A stretch of DNA of 64,000 nt from an uncultured Mediterraneibacter sp. (GCF_934309415.1 NZ_CAKRDI010000005.1:87975-151974); one strand, 5' to 3'. Shown: positions 45,362 through 53,802, numbered from the stretch's first letter. Notes: generated from the sequence alone by a model not told the origin. A program made the numbers and translations.

Positions 45362-47368
45362 CTATTTGTTGATTTCTTTTTTACTTTCCTCATCTTCTGT
45401 TTCCACATCAGAAACGCCTCTTTCCAAAAAAGCACTCGGAAGAGTGGATACATGATCCGGGAATTCATCATGAAGACTTTCCTGAATCTTCTTATCCCTT
45501 TCAATGTCTGCTTCTCTCAGATGATAAGTCGGCACAATCTTGTGTACAATCTGTTTCATCTCTTTTGTCTCAGCATATGCTTCTTTATACAGATTAGAAA
45601 GGTCTTTCAAAAATTCATCTTCATCAAAAACAATTGGTTTTCCAATATGGATTCGATCATTTTCTGTTGCCTGAAGGCCTTCTTCATCCATCAGAAGTTC
45701 CTCATACAACTTCTCACCCGGACGAAGGCCTGTATATTTAATCTCTATATCTCTTCCCGGTGTATAACCTGAAAGCTGAATCAGATTCCTGGCCAGATCA
45801 GCAATCTTCACAGGCTGTCCCATATCAAGTACAAAAATCTCTCCGCCTGTTGCACTGGCTCCTGCTTCAAGTACCAGAGAAACTGCCTCCGGAATTGTCA
45901 TAAAGTATCTGATAATATCAGGATGTGTGACTGTAACCGGACCTCCGGCTTCAATCTGCTTTCTGAACAACGGAATTACACTTCCGTTGCTTCCTAATAC
46001 ATTACCAAAACGTACTGCTGCAAACTCTGTCTTTGAATGACGACTGAACATCTGAATGATCATCTCACACATTCTCTTTGATGCACCCATAATATTCGTA
46101 GGGTTTACCGCTTTGTCTGTTGAAATCAGGACAAATTTCTTTGCGTTAAAACGGTCTGCTGCAAGTGCTACTTTGTAAGTTCCAAACACATTATTCTTAA
46201 TTGCCTCATTCGGACTGTCTTCCATCAGCGGTACATGTTTATGCGCTGCTGCATGGTAAACAATATCTGGTCTGTATTCTGCAAAGACACTGTTTACTTT
46301 TCTTCCATTTCGTACGGAACCAATCAGAACCACAAGATCCAGATTCGGATATTTTGCTTTCAGTTCCTGCTGGATGTCATATGCATTATTCTCATAAATA
46401 TCAAAAATAATCAGCTGCCTTACTCCGTTGGCAGCAATCTGACGACATAACTCGCTTCCGATGCTTCCACCGCCTCCGGTTACAAGAACAACTTTGTCTG
46501 ATACATAACGTCCGATTTTTTCGTTTGTGATTTTAATCGGCTCTCTTCCAAGTAAATCTTCAATCTTAACATGTCTGAGTTTTGCAATGGTAACTTCTCC
46601 ATTTACCAGCTGATAAACTCCAGGAAGAATCTTCAATTCACAATTTGGAACCTGCTGGCAGATTGCAAGAATCTTTCTCTGCTCACATTTCGGAGCACTT
46701 GGAATTGCCATAATAATCTCTGTAATACCGTATTTTCTTGCATTCTCCAGAATCGTATCTCTTCCGCCTACAACCTTTACTCCATGGATATAAGTTCCAT
46801 GTTTTCTCGGATTATCATCAATAATGCAGCATAATTTTGCATCTAATGCAGAAGACAGTTCCAGTTCCTTCATTACTACATTACATGCTTCACCTGCTCC
46901 AATGATCATCGTGTTTCTCATATGAGCTCCGTGTCTGTTGCTTCTATAGACAAGACGAAGGAAACGATACGAAAATCTGCTCACGCAGGTCAGCAAGAAC
47001 AATGCTACAAAATACAACGCAAAATAGCTTCTGTAAATTGGACGATAAGTCAGATAATACCCCAATATATTAAATAATACACTGATCACACAAGCCTCAA
47101 CTATGTTAATCAGTTCTTTAATACTTGCATAACGCCATAAGCTTGTATACAGCTTACACAATGCAAATATAATCAATGTCACAATCGTATTCGGAAGTAT
47201 CAGATCCACAACCGATGTGTAATACTCCTGTGGGATTTCTTCCAGGTACATGTTGAATCGAATCCACAATGCCAAAAACGAACTGACATTAATAAATATG
47301 ATATCTAAAATAATTAAAAACACTTTATATATCGCAGAAAGATCCCATTTTTTCAGCCACTTATTCAT
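45362..47368 (-). CDS. Membrane UDP-GlcNAc 4,6-dehydratase (PglF/CapD/WbpM family)
   Basis: A 668-residue protein with four N-terminal membrane helices, a first Rossmann domain (about 140-260) and the catalytic SDR domain with VLVTGGGGSIGSE at about 294-306. The active site reads STDKAVNPTNIMGASK, with Met in place of the usual Tyr. That is the mark of PglF/WbpM-type C6 dehydratases that make UDP-4-keto-6-deoxy sugars. It is the second gene of the locus, just ahead of its partner aminotransferase. The acidic tail after residue 640 is an extension of unknown role. Confidence 0.92.
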   Translation of the reverse strand: MNKWLKKWDLSAIYKVFLIILDIIFINVSSFLALWIRFNMYLEEIPQEYYTSVVDLILPNTIVTLIIFALCKLYTSLWRYASIKELINIVEACVISVLFNILGYYLTYRPIYRSYFALYFVALFLLTCVSRFSYRFLRLVYRSNRHGAHMRNTMIIGAGEACNVVMKELELSSALDAKLCCIIDDNPRKHGTYIHGVKVVGGRDTILENARKYGITEIIMAIPSAPKCEQRKILAICQQVPNCELKILPGVYQLVNGEVTIAKLRHVKIEDLLGREPIKITNEKIGRYVSDKVVLVTGGGGSIGSELCRQIAANGVRQLIIFDIYENNAYDIQQELKAKYPNLDLVVLIGSVRNGRKVNSVFAEYRPDIVYHAAAHKHVPLMEDSPNEAIKNNVFGTYKVALAADRFNAKKFVLISTDKAVNPTNIMGASKRMCEMIIQMFSRHSKTEFAAVRFGNVLGSNGSVIPLFRKQIEAGGPVTVTHPDIIRYFMTIPEAVSLVLEAGASATGGEIFVLDMGQPVKIADLARNLIQLSGYTPGRDIEIKYTGLRPGEKLYEELLMDEEGLQATENDRIHIGKPIVFDEDEFLKDLSNLYKEAYAETKEMKQIVHKIVPTYHLREADIERDKKIQESLHDEFPDHVSTLPSAFLERGVSDVETEDEESKKEINK

Positions 47369-47391
47369 ACTGCTTTCCTCAATTATCCAGA

Positions 47392-47418
47392 TACTGTTCA
47401 GAATCCTGTAAACAGTAA
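47392..47418. repeat. GTAACAGT-family element, degenerate copy
   Basis: TACTGTTCAGAATCCTGTAAACAGTA keeps the outer TACTGTT/AACAGTA arms and the CCTGTAAACAGTAAC half of the family, but the other half is shortened. It lies between the LCP gene and the PglF-like gene. Confidence 0.55.
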
Positions 47419-47447
47419 CATTCTCTTTTCTTTATAATATCACGATT

Positions 47448-47473
47448 CCCGCAGACACATACCAGCCTGCGGG
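47448..47473. other. GC-rich hairpin between the LCP and PglF-like genes
   Basis: A perfect 7-bp inverted repeat CCCGCAG/CTGCGGG about 17 bases after the LCP stop, without a T-run on the minus strand. It may lower readthrough or mark a processing site inside the operon. Confidence 0.4.
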
Positions 47474-47489
47474 TCTCCCTCTTACTTAT

Positions 47490-49160
47490 TTACTCTGTCG
47501 TTGTTCCGCCTTCCAGAGTCTCACCGTTTTCAACTTTATCCATAGCCTCTTTGATTGCATCTACAGATTCCTGATTCGGCTGCATTACATACAAAGCCTG
47601 TCCTGAATAAGAATAGCAATACTGGTTATCGCCTGTTCCCTCTGCTGCCATAGATGTAATAGACCACTGTGGGCTATCTGCAAGCTGTGTTTTGATCAGT
47701 TCCTGGATCTGTGACTCAGACATATTTGTCTCCACATTTCCACTGACACTGTTCAGAATACCATTTGCTCCTGTTAAAATTGCCGGAGATACCATCTTTT
47801 TGATCATAGCCGTAATTACTGCCTGCTGATCCTTACCTCTCTGATTATCTCCACCAGGTACATTCTGACGTTCTCTTGAGAATGCAAGTGCCTGTTTACC
47901 ATTAAAATGGTTTGTTCCCTGTACTACATTCATCACAAGTCCTGAATCTTCACTTGTTGTAAACGCATATTCAGACTCTACATCTACTCCGCCAAGTGCA
48001 TCTACCATTGTAATTAATGAGGTAAAGTTCACTCGTGCATAGAAGTCGATATTTGTATCATAAAGCTGCTCTAATGTAGCCATAGAAGCATCAACTCCAT
48101 AGATACCGGCATGTGTCAGTTTATCCTTCTGACCGCCTGAAATTCCAGGGATCTCTACATAATAATCACGCGGTGTAGTAACAAGTAAAATCTGATGTGT
48201 CGTCGGATTTACTTCTGCAATAATATTCACATCACTTCGGCTGTTTGTCTCAATGGCTCCAAATACATCAATTCCACTGATATATACACTAAATGTATCA
48301 TTCTTAACTTCTACATCAGATGCTTTGTCTGTCATCTCTGTTTTAATCTCGTGAGAATAAATCACTTTTGTATTATCCGAATATCCTTCAAATGCTTCTT
48401 CCAGAATTCCTGTATATCCCTGATTATAGATAATCGCATCGACTGTTCCATCATGAAGTGCCTGTGCCTGTTCCGCAAGTGTATCATATTCTTCTGTCTT
48501 GATATCAGTTCCAAGTTCTTCGTTGATTGCATCAACTGTCTGCTTCACCTGATCACCGTTCATCTTATACTGGACACCAAATGTGTAATCTTTTGCATCT
48601 TCAATTGACTCTGCAGAATTATCTGCCATAACAGATACTACTACTTTATCCAGTTTATAATCTCCACCGGAAATCTTTGAAACCGTTCCACTGACTTTAA
48701 AAAGATAGTAAGCTCCGACGATCAGTAAAATAGAAATTAACACACTGATCACTTTTCCAGTGATTGCATTTTTCTTTGAGAAGAACTGGCTTGCCAGAAT
48801 TATTCCCCAGAATAACAATAATAATACTGTTAACACAATCACATACGTATTCGGAAGCATATTCAGTTTGAAGACACCTGCCATAAACGCTGCAGTTGCA
48901 ACAAGCTGAATGATTGCAAGAACTAATCCAACTGTTCTGCTGACTTTATTGTCTTTCTTCTTTATCTTCTTTCCACGTCTCGGTCTTCCTGATGAAGCAG
49001 AACCAGATGAACGTCTTCTAGAATCTCCTGATTGCTTTCTACGTTTTGGGGATTCATATTCATCATCATAAACTGAAGTATTCTTTCTTCTGTTTCTGTG
49101 TACATCGGATCTTTCATCTGACGGTCTTCTGCGACGGCGTCTTTCGTCCTGTTGACTCAT
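47490..49160 (-). CDS. LytR-CpsA-Psr (LCP) family wall-polysaccharide ligase
   Basis: A 556-residue protein that, in its family, moves lipid-linked polymers onto peptidoglycan. A very basic N-terminal tail (Arg/Lys/Ser-rich, about 85 residues, cytoplasmic) leads into two or three membrane helices, then an outer domain (about 150-300) and the LCP core. The core has VTTPRDYYVEIPG, HAGIYG, ALGGVDVE and ALAFSRERQNVPGGDNQRG, whose Arg and Asp residues bind the pyrophosphate lipid. ATG 49160 follows GGGAAGGAA; ATG 49199 is the alternative. It is the first gene after the promoter at 49317-49345, so the polymer made by this locus is probably wall-linked. Confidence 0.92.
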   Translation of the reverse strand: MSQQDERRRRRRPSDERSDVHRNRRKNTSVYDDEYESPKRRKQSGDSRRRSSGSASSGRPRRGKKIKKKDNKVSRTVGLVLAIIQLVATAAFMAGVFKLNMLPNTYVIVLTVLLLLFWGIILASQFFSKKNAITGKVISVLISILLIVGAYYLFKVSGTVSKISGGDYKLDKVVVSVMADNSAESIEDAKDYTFGVQYKMNGDQVKQTVDAINEELGTDIKTEEYDTLAEQAQALHDGTVDAIIYNQGYTGILEEAFEGYSDNTKVIYSHEIKTEMTDKASDVEVKNDTFSVYISGIDVFGAIETNSRSDVNIIAEVNPTTHQILLVTTPRDYYVEIPGISGGQKDKLTHAGIYGVDASMATLEQLYDTNIDFYARVNFTSLITMVDALGGVDVESEYAFTTSEDSGLVMNVVQGTNHFNGKQALAFSRERQNVPGGDNQRGKDQQAVITAMIKKMVSPAILTGANGILNSVSGNVETNMSESQIQELIKTQLADSPQWSITSMAAEGTGDNQYCYSYSGQALYVMQPNQESVDAIKEAMDKVENGETLEGGTTTE

Positions 49161-49235
49161 ACCTTTTAATTCCTTCCCTTTTAAATTATTATTCTCCATT
49201 TCTCATTTATCAGTTTCTGTAACTATTGCTGTCAC

Positions 49236-49282
49236 TGGGTTTTCCCGAGCGTGTCTAAAAATACTCCCTGTATGATTACGTT
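49236..49282. repeat. Half-copy of the dispersed palindrome in the LCP leader
   Basis: GAGCGTGTCTAAAAATACTCCCTG matches the left end of the family copy at 51748; the rest of the element is absent. It lies in the predicted 5' leader of the polysaccharide operon. Confidence 0.4.
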
Positions 49283-49316
49283 ACACTCTAAGGCTAACCC
49301 CTGCAAATACTAGTCT

Positions 49317-49345
49317 AATATACCATTTCATCCCCTGTTTCGCAA
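49317..49345 (-). promoter_or_regulatory. Promoter of the polysaccharide operon
   Basis: On the minus strand TTGCGA (49345-49340), a 17-base spacer and TATATT (49322-49317) lie 157 bases above the LCP start. It is divergent from the tRNA promoter, with 60 bases between the two -35 boxes. Confidence 0.55.
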
Positions 49346-49405
49346 TATATCTGCCGCATTCTAAAGGAATTCTTAATTTTTTTGAGATTTTTTTCAAAAA
49401 AGGTG

Positions 49406-49434
49406 TTGACATTTGGTTCATTTTACTATATACT
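49406..49434 (+). promoter_or_regulatory. Consensus promoter of the tRNA-Arg gene
   Basis: TTGACA at 49406-49411, a 17-base spacer and TATACT at 49429-49434, about 40 bases before the tRNA. The -35 box is a perfect consensus. Confidence 0.85.
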
Positions 49435-49477
49435 CAATTTTGTTGTGAGCGACACAGCAAAACAACAACTTAAAAAT

Positions 49478-49551
<74 letters not shown>

Positions 49552-49558
49552 CTATTGA

Positions 49559-49585
49559 AGAGATTGCGGATGCAATCTCTTTTTG
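49559..49585 (+). terminator. Terminator of tRNA-Arg
   Basis: A perfect 9-bp stem AGAGATTGC/GCAATCTCT with a four-base loop, then TTTTG, eight bases after the tRNA. Confidence 0.9.
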
Positions 49586-49660
49586 TTTTAATTTTTAAAA
49601 TATTATAATTCAATTTTTGAGTTAAAAATAAAATTAAGGAAGCATTTTTCGATCTATAAT

Positions 49661-49700
49661 GTAAGGCACTATAATACTTTTATGTACTGTAGTGCCTTAT
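49661..49700 (-). terminator. Hairpin, likely terminator of trpS
   Basis: Inverted repeat of about 15 bases (AAGGCACTA paired with TAGTGCCTT, then an AT part) 20 bases after the trpS stop. The T-run on the minus strand is weak, so termination may be partial. Confidence 0.6.
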
Positions 49701-49720
49701 CTCATTTCAAATTCATTTAA

Positions 49721-50806
49721 TTATTCTGCAAATTTCTCAATCTGTGATGCAATCAATGCCTGATCCTCAAAATAATTGATCTTCATAGCTGCTTTTACAT
49801 CTTTTAATGTCTCTGCCGCTACAGCCTCTGCCTTTTCACTTCCGGCTTTCAGGATTTCGTAAACAGCCGGAATGTCTTTCTGCCATTCTTTTCTTCTGTT
49901 GCGGATTGGCTCTAACTCTGCCTGAAGAACATTATTCAGGAAACGTTTTACTTTCATGTCTCCAAGTCCGCCACGCTGATAGTGTTCTTTCAGCTCATCC
50001 AGATTGTTGTAATCCGGCAGGAATTCCGGGAAATACTCCGGTCTGCAGAATGCATCCAGATAAGTAAATACTGTGTTCCCTTCCAGGCTTCCCGGATCTT
50101 CGATCTTAATATGGTTCGGATCTGTAAACATGCTGAATACTTTCTTTTTGATCTCATCCGGCTCTTCTGACAGATAGATACAGTTTCCAAGAGATTTACT
50201 CATCTTTGCCTTACCGTCAATTCCCGGAAGACGTAAGCATGCTTCATTCTCCGGAAGAAGAATCTTAGGATCTACTAATGTCTCTCCGTAAACAGAATTG
50301 AACTTGTGCACAATTTCTTTTGTCTGCTCAAGCATTGGTAACTGGTCTTCTCCAACCGGAACAGTTGTAGCCTTGAATGCTGTGATATCTGCTGCCTGGC
50401 TGATCGGGTAAGTAAAGAATCCAACCGGGATACTTGCCTCAAAGTTTCTCATCTGAATCTCAGATTTAACTGTTGGGTTTCTCTGTAATCTGGACACTGT
50501 AACAAGGTTCATATAGTAGAATGAAAGCTCGCACAGTTCCGGAATCTGTGACTGAATGAACAGTGTGGATTTTGCCGGATCCAGTCCGCATGCAAGATAA
50601 TCCAGTGCAACCTCTATAATATTCTGACGGATTTTCTCCGGGTTGTCCGCATTATCTGTCAATGCCTGTGCATCTGCAATCATAATAAATATATCATCAA
50701 AGTCACCTGTATTCTGGAGCTCGACACGGCGTTTGAGAGATCCTACATAATGTCCCACATGCAGTTTTCCTGTAGGTCTGTCTCCGGTAAGCATAATCTT
50801 TTTCAT
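49721..50806 (-). CDS. trpS: Tryptophan--tRNA ligase
   Basis: TrpRS (361 residues) charges tRNA-Trp. The class I HIGH-type motif is [12 protein letters not shown], after TGDRPTG near the N-terminus, and the KMSKS motif is intact in [10 protein letters not shown]. The length is slightly above the usual 330-345. ATG 50806 follows TAGGAGG; a longer frame from 50890 adds 28 residues unlike the family. No T-box leader is seen upstream. It separates the tRNA and polysaccharide region from the accessory island. Confidence 0.97.
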   Translation of the reverse strand: MKKIMLTGDRPTGKLHVGHYVGSLKRRVELQNTGDFDDIFIMIADAQALTDNADNPEKIRQNIIEVALDYLACGLDPAKSTLFIQSQIPELCELSFYYMNLVTVSRLQRNPTVKSEIQMRNFEASIPVGFFTYPISQAADITAFKATTVPVGEDQLPMLEQTKEIVHKFNSVYGETLVDPKILLPENEACLRLPGIDGKAKMSKSLGNCIYLSEEPDEIKKKVFSMFTDPNHIKIEDPGSLEGNTVFTYLDAFCRPEYFPEFLPDYNNLDELKEHYQRGGLGDMKVKRFLNNVLQAELEPIRNRRKEWQKDIPAVYEILKAGSEKAEAVAAETLKDVKAAMKINYFEDQALIASQIEKFAE

Positions 50807-50917
50807 CTGGGTATATCCTCCTAACATGTATTTTCCTGATGTTTTATAATAATCCAGACCTTTGATTTTATTGGCCTTTAGTAATTTCAACAGTTAGATT
50901 ATTACAACCTTTCTTCA

Positions 50918-50923
50918 TTATAT
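50918..50923 (-). promoter_or_regulatory. Extended -10 promoter of trpS
   Basis: TGATATAAT on the minus strand is an extended -10 (TGn-TATAAT), 112 bases above the trpS start. The -35 position (GTAGAA) is weak. The rest of the gap 50807-51268 is AT-rich and holds only the promoter of the next plus-strand gene. Confidence 0.5.
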
Positions 50924-51151
50924 CACCTGTAACTGCTCTTTTCTACTAGAATCTGTCACCATTTAAGAATTTGCTTTTGTCTTTAATCAGATTTTTTATT
51001 CCTTTATTTTTTCTATAACCCGATACAAACAGACTCTTGAACATTTTTAGAAAAATCAAATATATTTACAAATATGTCATTTATTATTGTTTCTTACATT
51101 ATGAGCGTTATACTGTGCACAATTACTTATCGCCAATCATATCTAGCTTCT

Positions 51152-51180
51152 TTGACTTTTAATTAATTTTTTTATATAAA
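51152..51180 (+). promoter_or_regulatory. Promoter of the small unknown gene at 51269
   Basis: TTGACT (51152-51157), a 17-base spacer and TATAAA (51175-51180), about 90 bases before the start codon. Confidence 0.65.
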
Positions 51181-51268
51181 ATTTAGCAGAAAATGCGGGG
51201 AAAACTTCAAAACGAGCTATTAATATTATGTAATTACTATTTAAGAATGAAATATGGAGGAAATTAAC

Positions 51269-51751
51269 ATGAATGAAATGCTTGAACTGAAAAATATGAT
51301 GTATCCGGAGGATGCTGAAATGAACGCCTATCAAGAAACAACCTCAATCTTTTTTATTCAGCTTATGCAGGAAAACACACCTTTTTCATTTGCCAGTAGA
51401 GGAGATGGCAATGAACGAGAAGGTGTATTCCGAATCAAATCGGGTAATCCAGTAACCGCTATCGTTGATGCAGATGGACATGTATCTTATAGATGGAAAT
51501 CAAAATCAATCTGTGCATCCCTTAAAAGAATGAATGAAATCATTTCAAAAATCAAAACTTTAATGGTTGTAGAAGATAATGACAAATATAAAATTAAATT
51601 AAATCAAAAGAATGGGAATTTTAAACTATCTTTAGTTTGTAATGTGCATAACGACCCAGATTTTGTTCCTGCTGTTAATCTGGTGTTCTTTATCGCCAAT
51701 GTTAATATGGTTACTAAACTCTTAAAGGAACATAAAGTTTTCAAAAACTAG
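51269..51751 (+). CDS. Unknown small protein, first plus-strand gene of the island
   Basis: A 160-residue soluble protein that I do not recognise. It has no signal peptide or membrane segment. The middle holds FRIKSGNPVTAIVDADGHVSYRWKSKS, and KIKLNQKNGNFKLSLVCNVHNDPDF suggests a beta-rich fold; the C-terminus is hydrophobic then basic (VFFIANVNMVTKLLKEHKVFKN). ATG 51269 has GGAGG at good spacing; an ATG at 51254 overlaps that site. Its TAG stop is formed by the first bases of the palindromic repeat at 51748, so the repeat may have cut the original 3' end. Confidence 0.7.
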   Translation: MNEMLELKNMMYPEDAEMNAYQETTSIFFIQLMQENTPFSFASRGDGNEREGVFRIKSGNPVTAIVDADGHVSYRWKSKSICASLKRMNEIISKIKTLMVVEDNDKYKIKLNQKNGNFKLSLVCNVHNDPDFVPAVNLVFFIANVNMVTKLLKEHKVFKN

Positions 51752-51913
51752 AGCGTGTCTTAAAAATGCTTTCTGCAAGATATATGTCACAATTTATGGG
51801 AGATTTTGTCTGAATGAGGGCGGAGTAGCGGGCTACGTCAACCGAATGAAGGCAAAATCTCCCGTAAAGTGGGGCATGTAGATTGCAGGAATGATTTTTA
51901 AGACATGCTCTAG
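51748..51913. repeat. Dispersed imperfect palindrome, best-preserved copy (166 bp)
   Basis: The element begins CTAGAGCGTGTCTTAAAAAT and ends with its near-exact inverse, closing in TAAGACATGCTCTAG. The arms stay complementary inward through GGGAGATTTT and AATGA to a centre near GTAGCGGGCTAC. There is no coding capacity. Related copies are at 40831, 21716, 33283 and 49236. It looks like a MITE or a large REP-type element; a target-site duplication could not be made out. Confidence 0.85.
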
Positions 51914-51931
51914 CATTTTAATAAGAGATAC

Positions 51932-51959
51932 TTGACATTTACGAGAAGCGTGGTAGAAT
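51932..51959 (+). promoter_or_regulatory. Promoter of the structured RNA
   Basis: Consensus TTGACA (51932-51937), a 16-base spacer and TAGAAT (51954-51959) with a TGG extension before the -10. It starts 18 bases after the palindromic repeat ends. Confidence 0.75.
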
Positions 51960-51965
51960 ATGTAA

Positions 51966-52200
51966 CATAAGATACTAAATTAAACACGCACAGGATTTGG
52001 GCAATGGAAATGGATAAGCGAAGGTCTCAGTGCGTCATAATATGTAATTTTAAACACTGAGTACTGTTGAAACAAACAACTCAGTGTTTTTTTATACTGA
52101 GCCCTTATCCATTCATTTCCTGTGCGGGGTTGAGACTGCGTAGAGTATCTCAAACAGAGACCTGATGCTACTAAGAACATCTGGGGATGGTGACCGATAA
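51966..52200 (+). ncRNA. Highly structured RNA or 5' leader with an internal terminator
   Basis: A non-coding stretch of about 235 bases with its own promoter. Nested helices can be drawn: GCACAGGA/TCCTGTGC (51988/52118), AATGGATAAG/CTTATCCATT (52009/52104), GGTCTCAGT with ACTGAGCCC (one mismatch), and innermost a terminator hairpin at 52052-52093. A further segment GAGACC (52157-52162) can pair back to GGTCTC (52023-52028), a possible pseudoknot or switch. Small stems TTGAGA/TCTCAA and GATG/CATC follow. It does not match the T-box, TPP, lysine, SAM, glycine or c-di-GMP riboswitch signatures I know. It may be a stand-alone 6S-like rod RNA of about 130 bases or an attenuator for the gene at 52244. 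Confidence 0.6.
52052..52093 (+). terminator. Terminator hairpin inside the structured RNA
   Basis: A perfect 11-bp stem AAACACTGAGT/ACTCAGTGTTT with a 16-base loop, then a run of seven T overlapping the arm end. It would give an RNA of about 125 bases from the promoter at 51932. Confidence 0.85.
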
Positions 52201-52243
52201 CTAAGAAACGAATTCAATAGATTTAATTTGGAGGTTAACGGTT

Positions 52244-52597
52244 ATGAAAAGAATGAAATATGGTCCTTTTGAATGTGATATTATGGTAGCAGATAAATAC
52301 TTTTTTAAATCAGAAGTTTTTTGCGATTATGAAAAAGATGTTGTAGCATACGCAGTAGAGCTTTTTCTTACTCGTTCTGCTAAATTTAGCAGAGAATGTA
52401 CTCGTGAAAGCTGGCAGATCCGAATTGCAAAAGGAAGAAAAAACAGAAAACATAAATTTATTTACCTTATTCCATCAGTTTTAATGGATCTGCCTGGCGA
52501 ATGGGTAAAACTCGGCGGAGATCTGGATGAAGTGGGACTCACAGTAAAACGAGTTGAAATCCTCTCAGAATTTCCTTATTTTGATTCAAATGAATGA
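52244..52597 (+). CDS. Unknown small protein downstream of the structured RNA
   Basis: A 117-residue soluble protein of no family that I recognise. It is mixed in charge, with a basic centre (IRIAKGRKNRKHKF) and a hydrophobic strand (FIYLIPSVLMDL). No signal peptide or membrane segment is present. TTGGAGG stands nine bases before the ATG, which supports real translation. It lies 150 bases after the internal terminator of the RNA, so its expression may depend on readthrough. Confidence 0.65.
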   Translation: MKRMKYGPFECDIMVADKYFFKSEVFCDYEKDVVAYAVELFLTRSAKFSRECTRESWQIRIAKGRKNRKHKFIYLIPSVLMDLPGEWVKLGGDLDEVGLTVKRVEILSEFPYFDSNE

Positions 52598-52732
52598 TAG
52601 AAAAGAACATCGAATACTCATTATCTCATCATTCAATAAACAATGACTATAAATACACAGACAATAAAAAAACGAACTCAAAAAATTTCATAATTCCATA
52701 AAACACAACTTATTACAGGGAGGTACAAAAGA

Positions 52733-53791
52733 ATGAAATTACATTTTAAGTACAAAAGTCTACTTGGGAGCTTGATTGCAATTTTGGCATGGATCGGGAT
52801 GATATTTTTCTATTCAAACTATAACATCACTTCTATTATTGTAAAAATTATTTTTCCTGTAGCATTTCTTTTGTTAATGGTAATTTACCATTTGGTAGAA
52901 AAAGCATCCTTAAAAAGCGATACTAAAGAAGAATTAGATGATGAATTAGATGAATTCTCCGATGAAGACATTTGGGATGATTATGAATTCTCCGATCTTG
53001 ATACTGGCATTCCACTTGGCAGCATGATTGCAATGAGTATTACAGCAATTTTTCTTTTACTGTTGTGTCTGTCACTTTTTATTCCTGAATTTAATATTCT
53101 CAGTGAACAACTCCAAATTGGAAATTGGAATCTTTCCAAGGAGGATATTGTTTATTTTGTATTGATTTTTGGCTGGGTTCCCTTAATTGATTTAATTGTA
53201 GCAGAGTTGTCTGAACTTGATGTAGAAGTTATTTATATCAGTGTCATTCAGCTGATATTCCTTGCAATTATTAATCTCCTTTTTACTATGAACTGTGGAA
53301 GTGAACTGATTATTGCATCTACATTAATTCAGCTTTTTGCGTATATTTTTTCAGTTTTGGAATATCTCAGACCAAAGAATAAAAAAACAGGGAATATATT
53401 TTTGCTCGTAGGTATCATATTCTATGTTGGACTTATTTATCTAAATCAATTACCATACAGCAGTTTTCGTTATTTCCTTATGGCAGGTGCAGACGAAATT
53501 GATAATTCATTTACACAAATTATTTTTCAACAAGAATCTTATACAATAATTTATCTTGCTATAGTTGCGCTTTTCTATTTAGCGACACTAGTAGTTGTCC
53601 ATAAAACTAAAGAAAAAGAAGACTATTTGACTTCTGTGGTATGTTACGTTGTATTACTTCTTAGAATTGTAGGTTTACTGTCAATATTCGGTATTAGTAA
53701 TGTAACCATTCATGCACCATTTTATGATTCTTTTATAGATTCTATACTCTTCATAGTGATTTTGTATAATCGCTTTAAGAAAGAACTATAA
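52733..53791 (+). CDS. Unknown polytopic membrane protein
   Basis: A 352-residue protein with about ten membrane helices and a strongly acidic loop (about 62-88, including DDELDEFSDEDIWDDYEFSD) after the second helix. AGGGAGG precedes the ATG. I know no family that fits; there are no transporter or enzyme motifs. The gap of 135 bases from the previous gene holds no clear promoter. It converges on the minus-strand HEPN-like gene and shares a terminator with it. Confidence 0.75.
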   Translation: MKLHFKYKSLLGSLIAILAWIGMIFFYSNYNITSIIVKIIFPVAFLLLMVIYHLVEKASLKSDTKEELDDELDEFSDEDIWDDYEFSDLDTGIPLGSMIAMSITAIFLLLLCLSLFIPEFNILSEQLQIGNWNLSKEDIVYFVLIFGWVPLIDLIVAELSELDVEVIYISVIQLIFLAIINLLFTMNCGSELIIASTLIQLFAYIFSVLEYLRPKNKKTGNIFLLVGIIFYVGLIYLNQLPYSSFRYFLMAGADEIDNSFTQIIFQQESYTIIYLAIVALFYLATLVVVHKTKEKEDYLTSVVCYVVLLLRIVGLLSIFGISNVTIHAPFYDSFIDSILFIVILYNRFKKEL

Positions 53792-53802
53792 TTGTTTTCT
53801 GT

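Noticed and set aside
50807-51150. T-box riboswitch in front of trpS
   Set aside because: The minus strand upstream has no AGGGTGGNACCGCG-type T-box sequence and no terminator; only an extended -10 promoter is seen.
51966-52243. Retron, group I or group II intron, or tracr-like RNA
   Set aside because: No reverse transcriptase, intron protein or Cas gene is present, and no domain V or group I core sequence could be read.
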